From the NCBI GenBank assembly GCA_028583605.1, contig CM053337.1, positions 12,240,634 through 12,304,633 of the forward strand: a stretch of DNA of 64,000 bases. Direction: 5' to 3'. The stretch comes from Dastarcus helophoroides. Lineage: Eukaryota; Arthropoda; Insecta; Coleoptera; Bothrideridae. The notes under the pieces were generated by a model. That model searched no databases and had not been told where the DNA came from. It saw only the letters and a list, made by a program, of their open reading frames with translations. The translations under genes were made by a program, and so were the position numbers. Shown piece after piece: positions 10,768 through 22,100 of this stretch. Within the stretch, counting starts at the first letter, position 1; each line of letters starts with the position of its first letter.

Positions 10768-10959
10768 GATATACAGTAATAGTTCATAAATTATTAGTAA
10801 AATTTCTATGTGTATTTACTCCAACCGTTGTATATAGATAGGACTTTTTGCTTTTACATTGTAAGTCCATCCTACTTTTATAAGGTATAAAAATTCGTAA
10901 ATATTTTATCGAAAAATGGTATAACTTTGTTAAATAAATACATAAGCAATGTTACATAT

Positions 10960-13846
10960 TTATTTTTTTAAAACATTTGCTAATTTGATTGGAAGTCCCC
11001 TGACGACACAAGCTGACTTTGTTACATAATAGTGCACCTCGTCTTTGGCCGAAATCAGCGCTCTGAGCAAATCCGGCTCCTGCGTCATTTGTTCGTTACG
11101 TTTTGAGGCCTGTAACGGACCGGAAGCTGTAAAAAATAAGCGAATAATATCCGCGAAAATAACGCGACTTTACGCGAAATTACCTCCTTTGTACCAGTTT
11201 TTCTTATCAATCGTATTCCAATCGTCTTTTCCGGGCGATGGCAGCCAACGGCTTAGAAAATATGTGGCTAGCAAATCAGTGTCTAAATCACTCACCGACC
11301 ATAGCATACCCAAAATGCAAGGGCTGGAATTTCTTTACAATTCGCACACGTTTTTAGTAAAAGCGGTGATCAAAACTCACCAACAGACGATGAAGTAAGT
11401 TTGGGAGACGCCATAAGATTCCACTTGAGGTCCCATTATATTGTAGCTAGAACTACTGCATCCGAATAACAGAACGACGGATTTAACTCGAGTTTTTATG
11501 AGTTTTTCACTTGAAAATAAATGAGCTCCACTGCCATGACCAAAATACCTAAAGAAAAAAAAAGTCAATAATTTAGGAGTTCAATTTTTATTGCAAACTG
11601 CGGTAACAATGCGTGCAATTTCGAATAAGTTGGATGAATTAATATCACCGCAATTTCTAAAGTGTTCTTACGAAAATATGTCACCGGTGGTTAACATTTC
11701 TTCATACTCTGCATGGTTAGGTTGCCTTCCGATGAAACCTTTCCATTCCGGAAGCCAATATTCTAAAAAGTTCGACATTCGTTTTTCCATTTTGGGCAAA
11801 TTCGATTCCGGATTTATCAAATATCGACCGTTTTTATAATCCGTTAACAGCTTATAACCGCCTTCGATGGAGTCCTTGTGGTGTTCGAAAAGAGCGAACA
11901 AAATGTGCAAGGAAGGAACTCTACTCACAGCTTGGAATTGCAACAGGTCTATCATCTCCCACGGGTAAAAATCTAAAGTCTGAGAAATTCTATTATATAA
12001 CTTGATCTTTTATGATATCGATTGAAAATCAACTCACGTCATCTAGCACCAATATGATGGGATGTTTTTTTAAATCGCTCTGCACTATTTTCTCGAAAAT
12101 CGTTCTAACTGCTTGATAAACACGTTTTATAACATTTTTATTTTCGTCTTTATCAAACAAGTAACTGAGAATTACGCCTATTTCTTTAATTGTAATATAC
12201 TTTACACTTTTAATCAGAGAACACAGAATTTGTTGTGCAACATTTGTAAGTTTTAGTTCTGGTAATCTGAAAATTTAGAAATGATACCACAGCAAAAACG
12301 CAAATTTCACTTAACTTACTCGTTTTTAAAAAAAGTTTTTAATTCGAATGCGATATTCTCATCAATGTTTTCATCCATAAATTTGCCAGTCATTAAACAT
12401 CTCCACGGCCCCAACCAAATGTCCTGAATATCCTTCACCATCCTCTAAAACACAGACATATAGCACTTCTCAAATATAAGGCGCGACGCACTTACTTTGA
12501 ATTTCATATCGACCGATTTCCTTTCTGATAAGTATCTTTGCTTTTGCGCCGCACTAGTAAATCTTTCGCAATTTTCAGTACTCTGTAAAGTGTCTTGATG
12601 TAGCCGAAGAAGCGAAAACATCTCTTTGAACAAATTGATCTTCTTTCCATTAATTTTATCTCGAGGTTCCGGTATGGTAACACAAAATGGACGCATTTCT
12701 TTTTGGCCGCAATTGAAAACTGATATGTGTAGTGGACTAGACGTTTGATCCCCATTTTGAAAACAAGCCGAACCATCGCATTGAGGAGTCAATTGAATTA
12801 CTGTCCATTCTTTAAAAAAAATATAGATAAAACGATTTGTGGAATTAGACATTAGCTCAAAGAAACAACTATGCTGAGGCATAAAGGAAGGGCTCGGATC
12901 TCAAAGAACAATACCCACTTTGTACTTAGGGGGGTCCTTTAAGTAACCCAAATTTTGCTCGTTTCGAAGCATTCCCCCTGCCATCCTAGTATCTATTTAA
13001 TAACTAACAACACAAAACCGAACGGTAAGTACTACTCCCCTTTACGGTTTACCTAATTGCTAAAAACAAACCCTAACTTGAATTTGATGAGAAAAAATAT
13101 TAAAGTTTATATCAATTTTTCAAAAAAGAAAAAATTCGAGATTAAAATTAAAATTTTACAAAACAATTTAACTCATAATAAAAACTTTTCGACATTTCAA
13201 CAAGCGCAACATTTCGATGCTAGAGGTTGAAATTTTGAAACAAAAAGCAAAGATCTCAAAAAAATTTCAAAGTTTTTGAAAAAAAGTAACAAAATGCAAA
13301 ATTGTCCTTAGAAGAGGAAAGTGGAACACTCGGAAATTTACAAGAAAAATTGAAATTTTAAAAATAATGAAAAACTAGCTAAAATGAAAAATTAATCGAA
13401 ATTATGAGCACCATTATTTTAAAACAAATTTTCTGAATGAATGAATTAATATATGTATTTAGATCAAATAGTTGACTCACCCTTTGGCATTTTCTCTACT
13501 TTATTCAACATTTCAGAAACTTTCTCAAATATGTCAAACTTAGAACAGGGTGAAACCAAATATTCCTTATTTAGAGGTAAATACTGGTTTTCATTTGATT
13601 GCAATGCGTTTACGTATCTTAATGTAGCTTTATTTCTAAGACCAGGTACATGAGATTCCATCAGATAGTATACTCCATCGATTTGATTCTGTTTAAGGCA
13701 CTTTAAAGCTTTATACCGAAGAATTTCTAAAAGTAACAGTTTACATAAACACGATCCAAGTAACTGAAAATTGTATTACTTTGATAAATTGGTCCACTTG
13801 TAATATGAACATTTTCGAACTCTTTCAATAATTCATTTTCTTCCAT
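10960..13846 (-). CDS. Sse: Separase, short insect Sse-type
   Basis: Caspase-like cysteine protease that cleaves the cohesin kleisin at anaphase. Ten exons on the - strand: 13846-13780, 13726-13481, 12992-12915, 12809-12496, 12444-12320, 12266-12038, 11979-11672, 11548-11381, 11323-11184 and 11126-10960. They join without a break into 613 aa. Diagnostic C-terminal features: LDFYPWEMIDLLQ (the PWE strand before the protease core), YFGHGSG with catalytic His460, VVLLFGCSS with catalytic Cys486, then CPCILGMLWSVSDLD and the terminal GLPIKL. Vertebrate separases exceed 2000 aa; this length matches Drosophila Sse, whose missing helical N-terminus is supplied by Three rows. Start chosen as the first ATG that keeps frame. 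VPS25 diverges upstream. Confidence 0.95.
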
Positions 13847-14663
13847 TTCATTAATCCTTCGAGATTCACTTGTAAACGTTTTGTATTAGATCAATTCTTG
13901 TGTCTTATTATTATGATGATTATGTATCACTTTGAGGTTATTTTTTTTATGCTCGCTTGTTGCTCGAATTCGAATTGAGCATAGAATATGTCAGGCATCG
14001 GACACTCTGTCAAAGGGAAGGCTTGCAAACTTATAAATGACGAAATATTTCTGAATTGTAGTAATTTCTAGTTATTATAATAGGGTGCGTCAAAAATATT
14101 TTATTTACAGTTGACATTTATTAACTTAACTTGTAATATTTAATCATAGTTGTGTGGCAACACTGTGACATTTCTTTATGATGTTCTGTGTGCTTAAAAT
14201 CTTAATCTAACTGTAATTAAATATTTTGATTTGTTATCGGTTGGTTGAAAAGCGATTCTTTTATATTTGATGTCAATATCTGTTGAAAATTATTTAATTG
14301 TAAATAATAATAACAAAAACATTATGAAAAACATTTTCTCCGATTATTTCTACCAAACAATACCTGTAAATATTTTACGCGTGAAATCAGCTTTAGTTCT
14401 GGTGATTTTTTTTGGTCATTATTAAGTTCATGCCCCACTCCTATGTATATTTATCTGAAATAGACTATAGAATAAATGCAAAAAAATATTTTTACATTCT
14501 ATGATTTTAACCCATTCTAATCTATTGTTATTAAATGTTTTCTATGTTTACTTTTAGACGTCTAATGTTTTGTGGACGTCTGGAAATATTTATCTAGAAA
14601 ATTCACCATAGCATGCCGATAAATTATCTTGTCTTTGAATAAATTCTTGCGATTAATCTCCAA
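13847..14663. promoter_or_regulatory. Shared divergent spacer, separase / VPS25
   Basis: 817 bp between the two start codons, no other gene seen. Contains TGGCAACACTGTGACA at about 14155, the same TGGCAACACT core found upstream of FAM136A. No TATA box at a convincing distance from either start. Confidence 0.45.
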
Positions 14664-15197
14664 ATGGCCGACGTGGAAATTAACTGGCCGTGGCAATATA
14701 GTTTTCCGCCTTTTTTCACTTTACAACCTCATCCAGAAACGAGAGCCAAACAAGTATCGGCCTGGAAAACGCTCATATTGGAGTATTGCCGTCAAAGCAA
14801 AGTGTACGTATTAGATGTCCGAGAAGCCCACCAAACGCCCCTCTTTTATAATTCTACCATCAACAGGAAGTTAGATTCTAGCGTTATTATTTCAATTTTG
14901 TCCGAGTTACAGAAAACCGGTAATGCTGGTACTTTGGACAAAGGAAAGAACAGATGGGAAATTTATTGGCATACATTGGAGGAATGGGCCGCAATTTTAT
15001 ACAGTTATGTGTCAAATAATGGTTTACAAAATACAGTTATGACTCTGTTTGAACTCAGTCAGGGTGACGATGTACAAAATGAAGAATTTTACGGTATTAA
15101 TACTGAAGTCTTAATTAAGGCGTTAGGGGTACTGCAGCAGCAAGGAAAGTGCGAACTAATACTTTCTGATGATACCCAAGGTGTGAAATTTTTTTAG
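14664..15197 (+). CDS. Vps25: VPS25, ESCRT-II subunit
   Basis: Intronless 177-aa protein, almost exactly the family length (human 176 aa). The opening segment W-P-W-x-Y-x-F-P-P-F-F-T-L-Q is the conserved PPXY-like stretch that docks VPS25 onto VPS22/VPS36. Two winged-helix domains follow (roughly residues 1-100 and 101-177), with SSVIISILSELQKTGNA and NRWEIYWHTLEEWAAILY as recognisable blocks. ESCRT-II acts at endosomal membranes in multivesicular body formation, and the second winged helix recruits VPS20 of ESCRT-III. The upstream ATG at 14629 is in another frame and gives an unrelated short product. Confidence 0.97.
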   Translation: MADVEINWPWQYSFPPFFTLQPHPETRAKQVSAWKTLILEYCRQSKVYVLDVREAHQTPLFYNSTINRKLDSSVIISILSELQKTGNAGTLDKGKNRWEIYWHTLEEWAAILYSYVSNNGLQNTVMTLFELSQGDDVQNEEFYGINTEVLIKALGVLQQQGKCELILSDDTQGVKFF

Positions 15198-15877
15198 TTC
15201 TTAGGAACTGCATTTTAAAGATATACATATTTTCTAATATTATGAACATTTATTTGAAAAATTAAATGACATTAAAGTAATAATGCATTGTTTTTTTTTA
15301 TAATGGAAAATTTCATCTTTAGCTAGGATTACAATCTATTCGGATGGTTTTCAGCAAGTCTCTTGATTAATATTTCTCCAGCTTCATTTTAAAACTGAAC
15401 GGCCTTTTATTTAGTAATCAACTTACTTTTGCAACAGCAATATAAACTTTTATTTGAAAAATACATGAAGAGTGTTTTGGTCAAGTTTTTCATTAATCAC
15501 CAAATTTCACTGTTAATTAATCTCCCATAAAATATTACAGGTTTTATTTCAGTACTTTTTTTTTTCTATAGTACTTTAAGCCGCGGAATTCGCTACTGAA
15601 CAGAATTTTTCCCAAAAACTACAACTTATCCTTGTTTAAGAAGGCGGTTCATCGCCATTTATCCTTGTTTCCTCATCCTAGTAGCAGTGCTCTGAAGATA
15701 TAATGGGGTTGCCCTCCCTTTGTGAGTAGATTGAACTAAAAAAAAAAAAAAAGACGATTTCTTAAAAAGAGAAATCTCGTGATAAACGACTGAAAGGCAC
15801 AAAATAAAACTAGTATTTATTTACATATATGCACATTTAAAAGGAATAAATAAAATTAGAAATAGTTCGAATGTTGT
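15198..15877. other. AT-rich intergenic spacer
   Basis: 3' region of VPS25 and of the convergent MULE-derived gene. A 14-A run lies near 15740. No gene seen. Confidence 0.5.
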
Positions 15878-18394
15878 CATTTTTTTTCTTTTCGTCGCTT
15901 CTTCTGTGGTGATCGAGCTTGAGACTTTTCCTCTGACCACTTTTCTGCAAAAATGTCAAATACATAATTTAAATTAAAGGGCCCGAGCAAAGTTCACCTG
16001 AGGCAAAACTAGAACAAGCATCGGCGAAATTCTCTACAGTCGGAAGACATTCGGCTTTTGCCAGCATCAGCGACAAACCGTCGGCCGCCTGTATGGGATG
16101 CGCCGCCAGGAAGTAGGTAAAAATCTCAGATAACCTTTTGATGGCGGCTTGCCCTCTTTCCCACGACTCGTCTTCGGCAGATTCGATGTGTTCGATAATA
16201 ATGACATTCCCCTCATTTTCATTTGTAGGAAATATAGAGTTACTAGTGCTTACTTCCCAATCTTCCTCGGTTTCCTCTTCCCGTCGTAATTCCTCAGTGG
16301 ACGGAAAAACGCTGACATTTTCCAAAGTATTATCCCTCAAACGGACCAATTTAGATTCAAAATCTAATCCTGTAGCTATAGCATGTAACACTAATTTTGT
16401 TTCGTGTTCGACTGGGGGAATTTTTTGAAATAAAAACGATTCAGCGGCCCAATCCACATGATCGCAAAATTGAGCGTTGTTAATACTACACAAGCACACC
16501 AGTACGTCTAAATTTACGGTAAAATAAACGGTGTAATTAGGGCAATTACTAATTTCGTTAGGAACGAGAAGAATATTGTCACTTATGATTTGAATATCGT
16601 CCGGAGGCGTCCTAAAGGCTCGATTAAATTGGTTTTCTTCTATATTGTCATTTACCATATCTAATAGACGTCTCTCTTGATAACTTTTCAATTTATTAAA
16701 GAGTATATCTAAGGTTCTAATACAACTTTGTCTTGGCGCCACTAAACATTTTTTTTTGGATCACTCTTGCGTAATTTTCTGATAAAATTTCAGAGCACTC
16801 TCCGAAAAAATCGTACCGGATAAGCCAAAGCCCATAACTCTCTCTTATGCCAATAACATTTCAAAAAACTACAATATTCTTCAAAATCTTTCGCTTCAGC
16901 CATGGCCTTTTCATACTTATCGTGACATTCATCCTTATTGTTAGCATAAATTATCGCTTTAAATGCTTGAAAACAAGTGTTTTGTTTGTCAAAAGGTATC
17001 CCGTTCTTCGGTTCAACCAACCACAGCCAGATTGTCTTTAAAACATCAAAGGTACTTAAATATATTTGAGATTGTTGCCACTTTTGAGATATAGTCTCTT
17101 TTAAAATCTCCGAATTGTCTATTATAAATCTTTTGGGTCCTCCTTTCTGGCAGAAAAACAAAAAAGGGCCAGCCATATCTTCCAACATGGAAAATGCCAA
17201 ACTCATGTCCTTCGCCTTCTGTCTAGATGTTACAATGATGGCTAGAGGCACCAAATCGTCAGACACGTTAGTCGAAAAGATGACCATTTTTCCCGCAGGC
17301 GTTATCGCTATCGCTCATATTCCATGATGACACGTAAACAGTTTCACCCGACGATTTGAGTCTTTTGTGCGCTCTCTTAAAAATAGGTGGACAGTAGCTA
17401 AAACGGATAATTAGAAAATATAAATGAAATTATTTAGAGACCGATTGTAAAGATCAAATTGGGAATTAAGATTTCTACGTTTTACACAAATGATTTTAGA
17501 AATACAGGTGTAGTGTACTCTATTTCTCAATTATTAAATTAACTTACCACATAATATAGTTCTCACCATCGACAATCGCTCGAGCGCTGTTCCCGTCCGT
17601 TTGCTCAGTTAAATCTGTCCAATTTCTTTGTTAAATATTCACAAATTTTGGCTGAAGACTCAAATTTTCTCCCAAAAAATTCCTTTTTATACAAATGATA
17701 ACAAAACATGTAGCTAGGATATGTAGGAGCAAGACCATTGATGGAATCAAATACGCCTTTCTTGTCCACATTCAATTCGGATTTTAATATTGTTAGGGCG
17801 GAACCGGGCCGATGACCGTCTTCAAAAAGTCGCCTCAATCTTGCTACATTCTCGTTACTCACTTTTAGATACTGCATATCAGGCGGATGATTGTGGCTCA
17901 ACATCATGGTTATTTCACATGGCATCTGTCTCCTTAATTGATAAATATTCAAATTTTTGCCTTGAAATCTTTTTTTCACCGCGTGTAGTGTTATATTTAA
18001 AATTGCCGGACAATTAGTATTCCTTGTGCGCGCCTTTAGCGAATTAAGAGTTTCTTTCGAACGCGTTTTACGGACACACGTCAATATCTGTTTGAATAGT
18101 ACGTATCTTCCTGTGTTTCTGGACGTGGATCGTATACTGAAAGCTGAACTGGTAGCTTCTTCGAAATCCAATATCCAAGATTTGATTTCATTTATGTCTT
18201 TGCAAGCTGTATATAACGTGACGTAGAAGAGTTTACCTTCCCTGACTTCTAAAACTTTCGTCGGTCTCTTCGGTAACACAGACTAAAACCAAAAATTATA
18301 TAGTTAAAAAAATTAAATTCGCGATACTTACCAGCAATAATTCTTTATTTTCTGTTGACAGCGATATTGAAGTTGAAAATTCGATAAAATCCAT
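15878..18394 (-). pseudogene. MULE-transposase-derived gene with SWIM zinc finger, frame-broken
   Basis: Four exons with good GT-AG sites: 18394-18332 (21 aa), 18282-17548, 17397-15998 and 15944-15878 (ending in a basic PQKKRRKEKK tail). Matches to Mutator-like transposases: a DNA-binding-like N-terminus (LSHNHPPD); the DDE-core block PLAIIVTSRQ ... FIIDNSEILKETISQKWQQS ... TFDVLKTIWLWL (usual FHVLQ..W is FDVLK here); and a CxCx7CxH SWIM finger (CLCSINNAQFCDH). Three frame lesions interrupt it: near 17619-17626 (frame resumes as WTDLTEQTDG), in the A5 run at 17285-17291 (resumes as MVIFSTNV), and at 16742-16800 (shift or stop before APRQSCIRTLDIL). Exons and long frames between lesions are otherwise clean, so either a recent pseudogene of a domesticated transposase or a gene with assembly indels. 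Confidence 0.8.
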
Positions 18395-18775
18395 TTTAAA
18401 AAACAAGTAGAAAAGTAAATATTCATCTCTTTAAAATTCTAGACATTCATATTGTAACTGTTTTGTATTTGATCGTAAAAATAACCAAATTGATTTTAAT
18501 AAGTGTTTATGTTAGGTTGGTTAGGTGTTGGGTTAAGATAAAATGTCAAATTATATTAAGATCAAAGACAAGACCAGTGATTAAGATTTCGTCGATGTTT
18601 TAAAAACATTAATGACGTTTTACGTCAATTGTTATACAAAAACCTTCGATACATTGAAGTTTAATTATCGATATATCGACGATTTAATAGTATTGCCCAT
18701 AGAGGGAGGTTCGGTATTGCCCGTTCAAATGAAAATCAAAAACAAATGAAAATGATCTTGATAACGAAGGCTTCC
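18395..18775. other. Intergenic spacer
   Basis: Upstream of the MULE-derived gene; AT-rich, no gene seen. Has the small inverted pair TTAATTATCGATATATCGAC. Confidence 0.45.
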
Positions 18776-19045
18776 ACGGCCAGAGTCAGTACAGGATATA
18801 CTTGTTCCGGGATTGGACCTTGTCAAAGAAGAACTAATTAGTATTCGACGTTTCGCCCGCCATCGTAGGGGGCTTCTTCAGGAATAAAGAAACAATAAAT
18901 GTTAAATAAATTACAAGGAAATATACAAAATTGAAAGATGAAAAAAAGGCCAATTTTAAAACATCAAAGCACGGTAACTCAGTATGTCCACCATACAAGA
19001 GGCAAAATTCTTCTGGAAAAGAGCTTGGCAGTTATCCTTGTTATT
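18776..19045 (-). mobile_element. Penelope-like family A repeat, copy 1
   Basis: Reverse-oriented copy of 61030-61370: shares GAAGGCTTCCACGGCCAGAG, CGGGATTGGACCTTGTC, the CGTTTCGCCCGCCATCGTAG block and CACGGTAACTCAGTATGTCC. On the - strand 18848-18881 reads CTGAAGA, a CCC/GGG hairpin, then GAAACGTC, a hammerhead-like core. Helix I is TATTC/GAATA. No intact reverse transcriptase or GIY-YIG ORF. Confidence 0.75.
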
Positions 19046-19170
19046 GTATAAAACCACTCGAAATTCTAAAATCGATTTTGAATTTAGGTCGGAAATGTAC
19101 CAGCGGTGATTCAAATCGATACCAGTATCGATTTGAATCTTGATGCAGATGACGTCGATGCATCTTTTGC

Positions 19171-21648
19171 AGACTACATGAAAAACATATATGTAATACT
19201 TCTATATGGCGTGTTGTGTATAATCGCCACTACAAAATGCGTTGTCAAAAAGGTGAGATGAAAGTATATGTCGTACTCTTTGGAGGACAAGCATTCATTC
19301 AATTATAGCGGGAACAGATGACAAGATGGGCGGGAACACTAATAAAAGAATGACAACAAAGATAACCGTCGAGAAGCGAGATTGGTTAATAAATTCTGTC
19401 CTCCAAAAGGACAAACATATATATCCATCGCGTCTCGCGTCTTTTGAACACAATCGAAGGTACAAAACACGCTATATAGAACTATTACATATATGATGAA
19501 AAACCGCACCAGAGGTCAGCGTTGCCACCCTAATTTTTTGGTTTCTTACCAAAATTCGGTGCGAAAATGAACATTGGCATCCATCGCTGTCATCCGTAAT
19601 CCGTAGTCATGTAAAATTATGACACATTATCTGTTTGTGTTTGCAGGCGACCATATATATGTTCTGTGCAGGCGACACATTTTTTAATATAGCAGAGTAT
19701 TACGATAGTTTGACTTTTGGAAAACACATGCTAACAAGGAAAGGGATTAAGAAACAGATATTTGTCAACCGTGAAGGAAATGATACTAGTCGAGAAAGGG
19801 CAGGTTGCAGTACTTTTGATCTTGTGAAGTAAATTATGAAAGATGCATGAAAAATTAAAATGTCACAACTTGAAACAATTGATTTGGTTATGGAATGAAA
19901 TTGTAGTTTAGGAAACACTATGTGAGATTGCATTTTGAAATCTTTAAAATGGTCGATAATAACAAAAATGAAGGGGGGCCCATGTAATAAGACTAACACT
20001 ATACAACTTTAAGGTGACATTCAGTAATTGCATTTATGGTTGTATTTGTTTGTTTAAGAATAAAAAAACTCAATATAATTTAAATTTTATTCTACAGGTT
20101 CAATTACTGCCCATAAGAACCTGCAAGAAACTTATGGGAGTTTTAAATGCATAAAAGCAATAATAAAAATTACAATTTATGTTATAATATACAGATGGTA
20201 TTTTTTTTACACTCTTTATATCGATTTGTTCTTGACGCGTTTCAATGTTGATGTTCTCTCTGAGCTTATTAAAATATCCATTTGTCTGAATTTAATTTTA
20301 AACTCGTATAAATCCTTATCTGAAAGAAATTTATAAATAGTCAATTTAAAACACAACCTCCTTTATTAATGCATACCTAGTTCACCTTGCCTTTTCTTTG
20401 GAAAATATTCCTGCTTTTCCATTTTTGTTTTTATAAGTTCCTGGTTTATTTTTTCTATGATCATCGTTTCTCACTCTCGCTTTAAAATCGTTTACAAAAT
20501 AATTAAAAGCTTCATCATCAGCATCATCTATCCAGTTATTTATATGTGCCTTCCAAATATCTCCTCTTGTCTTATCTACTGGGACTGCTTCTTGTTTCAT
20601 TATCTTCGTCTACACAAACAGCAATTTCTTCTAAATTAATTTTTATTTAAGAATGTTACCCTAAAGCTTCTACAGTATTGTCCAGGATAGAGTTAGTACC
20701 CTTTCCATTAGCTCCCTTAGCTTAAATATATATTAATAAAAAAATGTAGTATTAAAAAACATGAAAGAAACAGGACATATTTTGATACAATTACAAACTT
20801 TATCTAATATATGAAAGACCAGTGTGATCAGAACCTAAAGTGAAGTAATTAAAAATGAAGGTGGGTAAGTAGGTTTACCTTCCTGCAAAATTCTTGCCAT
20901 TTGCATTCCATTCTTTAACTTTCAGTGCTGCAGCTATCATTTCATTCTTATCCCGCTTCTTTTTAATATTAGGTTTTTTTTTGATAAATACGCAACATCG
21001 TTTCTATATAGCAAATTGATTCTCTCAAGTTGTGGTGTTTCCATTTTTCGTGCATCTTCCAAAATTCGATTCACTGGAACTCTAATCTGTAATATCTCGA
21101 CCACTATATTTTTCTCTATCGTTGACAAAAGTCCACAGTTATTTAAAATATAATATTAAATGACACTGTAAAGAGTCTAGTTTGTTTTACCGAACAGATT
21201 TACAGAAACAAGTATCACTAAAAATATTACAAAATTTTGCGATGTTAAAAAAGGGGAAATTAACCTAAATACACAAATTTAAACAAACGCACTGTTATTT
21301 AAGATATAACATAAATGACACTGTGAAAAGTACTTTTCGGTCGGTGATAGTTTTGTTCTACGGAACAGATTTGTAGAAATTTTTAGATAATATCACTAAA
21401 AATATTAAAATACTCTGCAATGCCAAAATTAGCGGGAGTCGGATTTTCTTTGCATTTGCAAATGGTTTAAATTTTCAAACACAGAATGTTGCAAGGTGAC
21501 ATGGGTGCCAACATTTATTTGCACGTCGATTGAATATGTATTCAATCGTCGATTGAATTCAATCAACGATTTGCACGACGAATTTTGGTAAGAAACCAAA
21601 AAATTAGGGTAGCAACGCTGACGACTGGTGTGGTTTTTCATGTAGTCT
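19171..21648. mobile_element. TIR transposon with about 70-bp terminal inverted repeats, non-autonomous
   Basis: Left end AGACTACATGAAAAAC continues, after a nested insertion, as CGCACCAGAGGTCAGCGTTG ... CCCTAATTTTTTGGTTTC. The right end (about 21583-21648) is its inverted copy with a few changes. The 2.1-kb interior has only short - strand frames (e.g. 20600-20382, with DKTRGDIWKAHINNWIDDAD) and no recognisable transposase. No clear target-site duplication was found. I cannot assign a superfamily. Confidence 0.75.
19186..19495. mobile_element. Nested 310-bp MITE, hAT-like by target-site length
   Basis: TIRs CATATATGTAATACTTCTAT and its inverse (ending ATTACATATATG) are flanked by an exact 8-bp duplication ATGAAAAA (19178-19185 and 19496-19503). 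Removing it restores the left TIR of the host transposon. Interior lacks an ORF. Confidence 0.85.
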
Positions 21649-22100
21649 AAGGATCAGAGGTTGGCATATATGGGGGTTGGACACTTTTCTTAGATAATAC
21701 ACTTTTTACCCCCATCATGATAACTTTTGTTAAGTCACAGGGTACATTTACCAAAATACCTACTTACTAGTAATTTTATTATTTACATTTTACCCCATTA
21801 ATAACTACAACTATCACTATCATTGTTGACAAGTTTTTTTGGCTTTTATTGTTGTTTATATACTACTTACTATATTTTTGAAAAATTCAGGTCACGCCAT
21901 ATTCTATTATATAAACTTAAAATTACTACAATTTAGGTAATTTTTGTCATTGTCATTCATAGGTTTGCAAACCTTCTCTTTCACAGAATGACAGACGCCT
22001 TCAAGAATGTCAAAGGAGTAAGGTTATATTGGAAGCGTTATAGTAAACAAATGCTTAAAATTCATCATAATTTGTAATCAGCAGAGAAAACGAAACAAAA
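21649..22100. promoter_or_regulatory. Upstream region of translin
   Basis: Non-coding between the transposon and the translin start. No clear core promoter motif identified. Confidence 0.35.

Noticed and set aside
16700..16810. An intron to explain the third break in the MULE-derived gene
   Set aside because: The only GT-AG pair of suitable size (GTACGA... to ...TGTTTAG) is phase 0 at the donor, and the downstream frame needs phase 1; it does not restore the frame.
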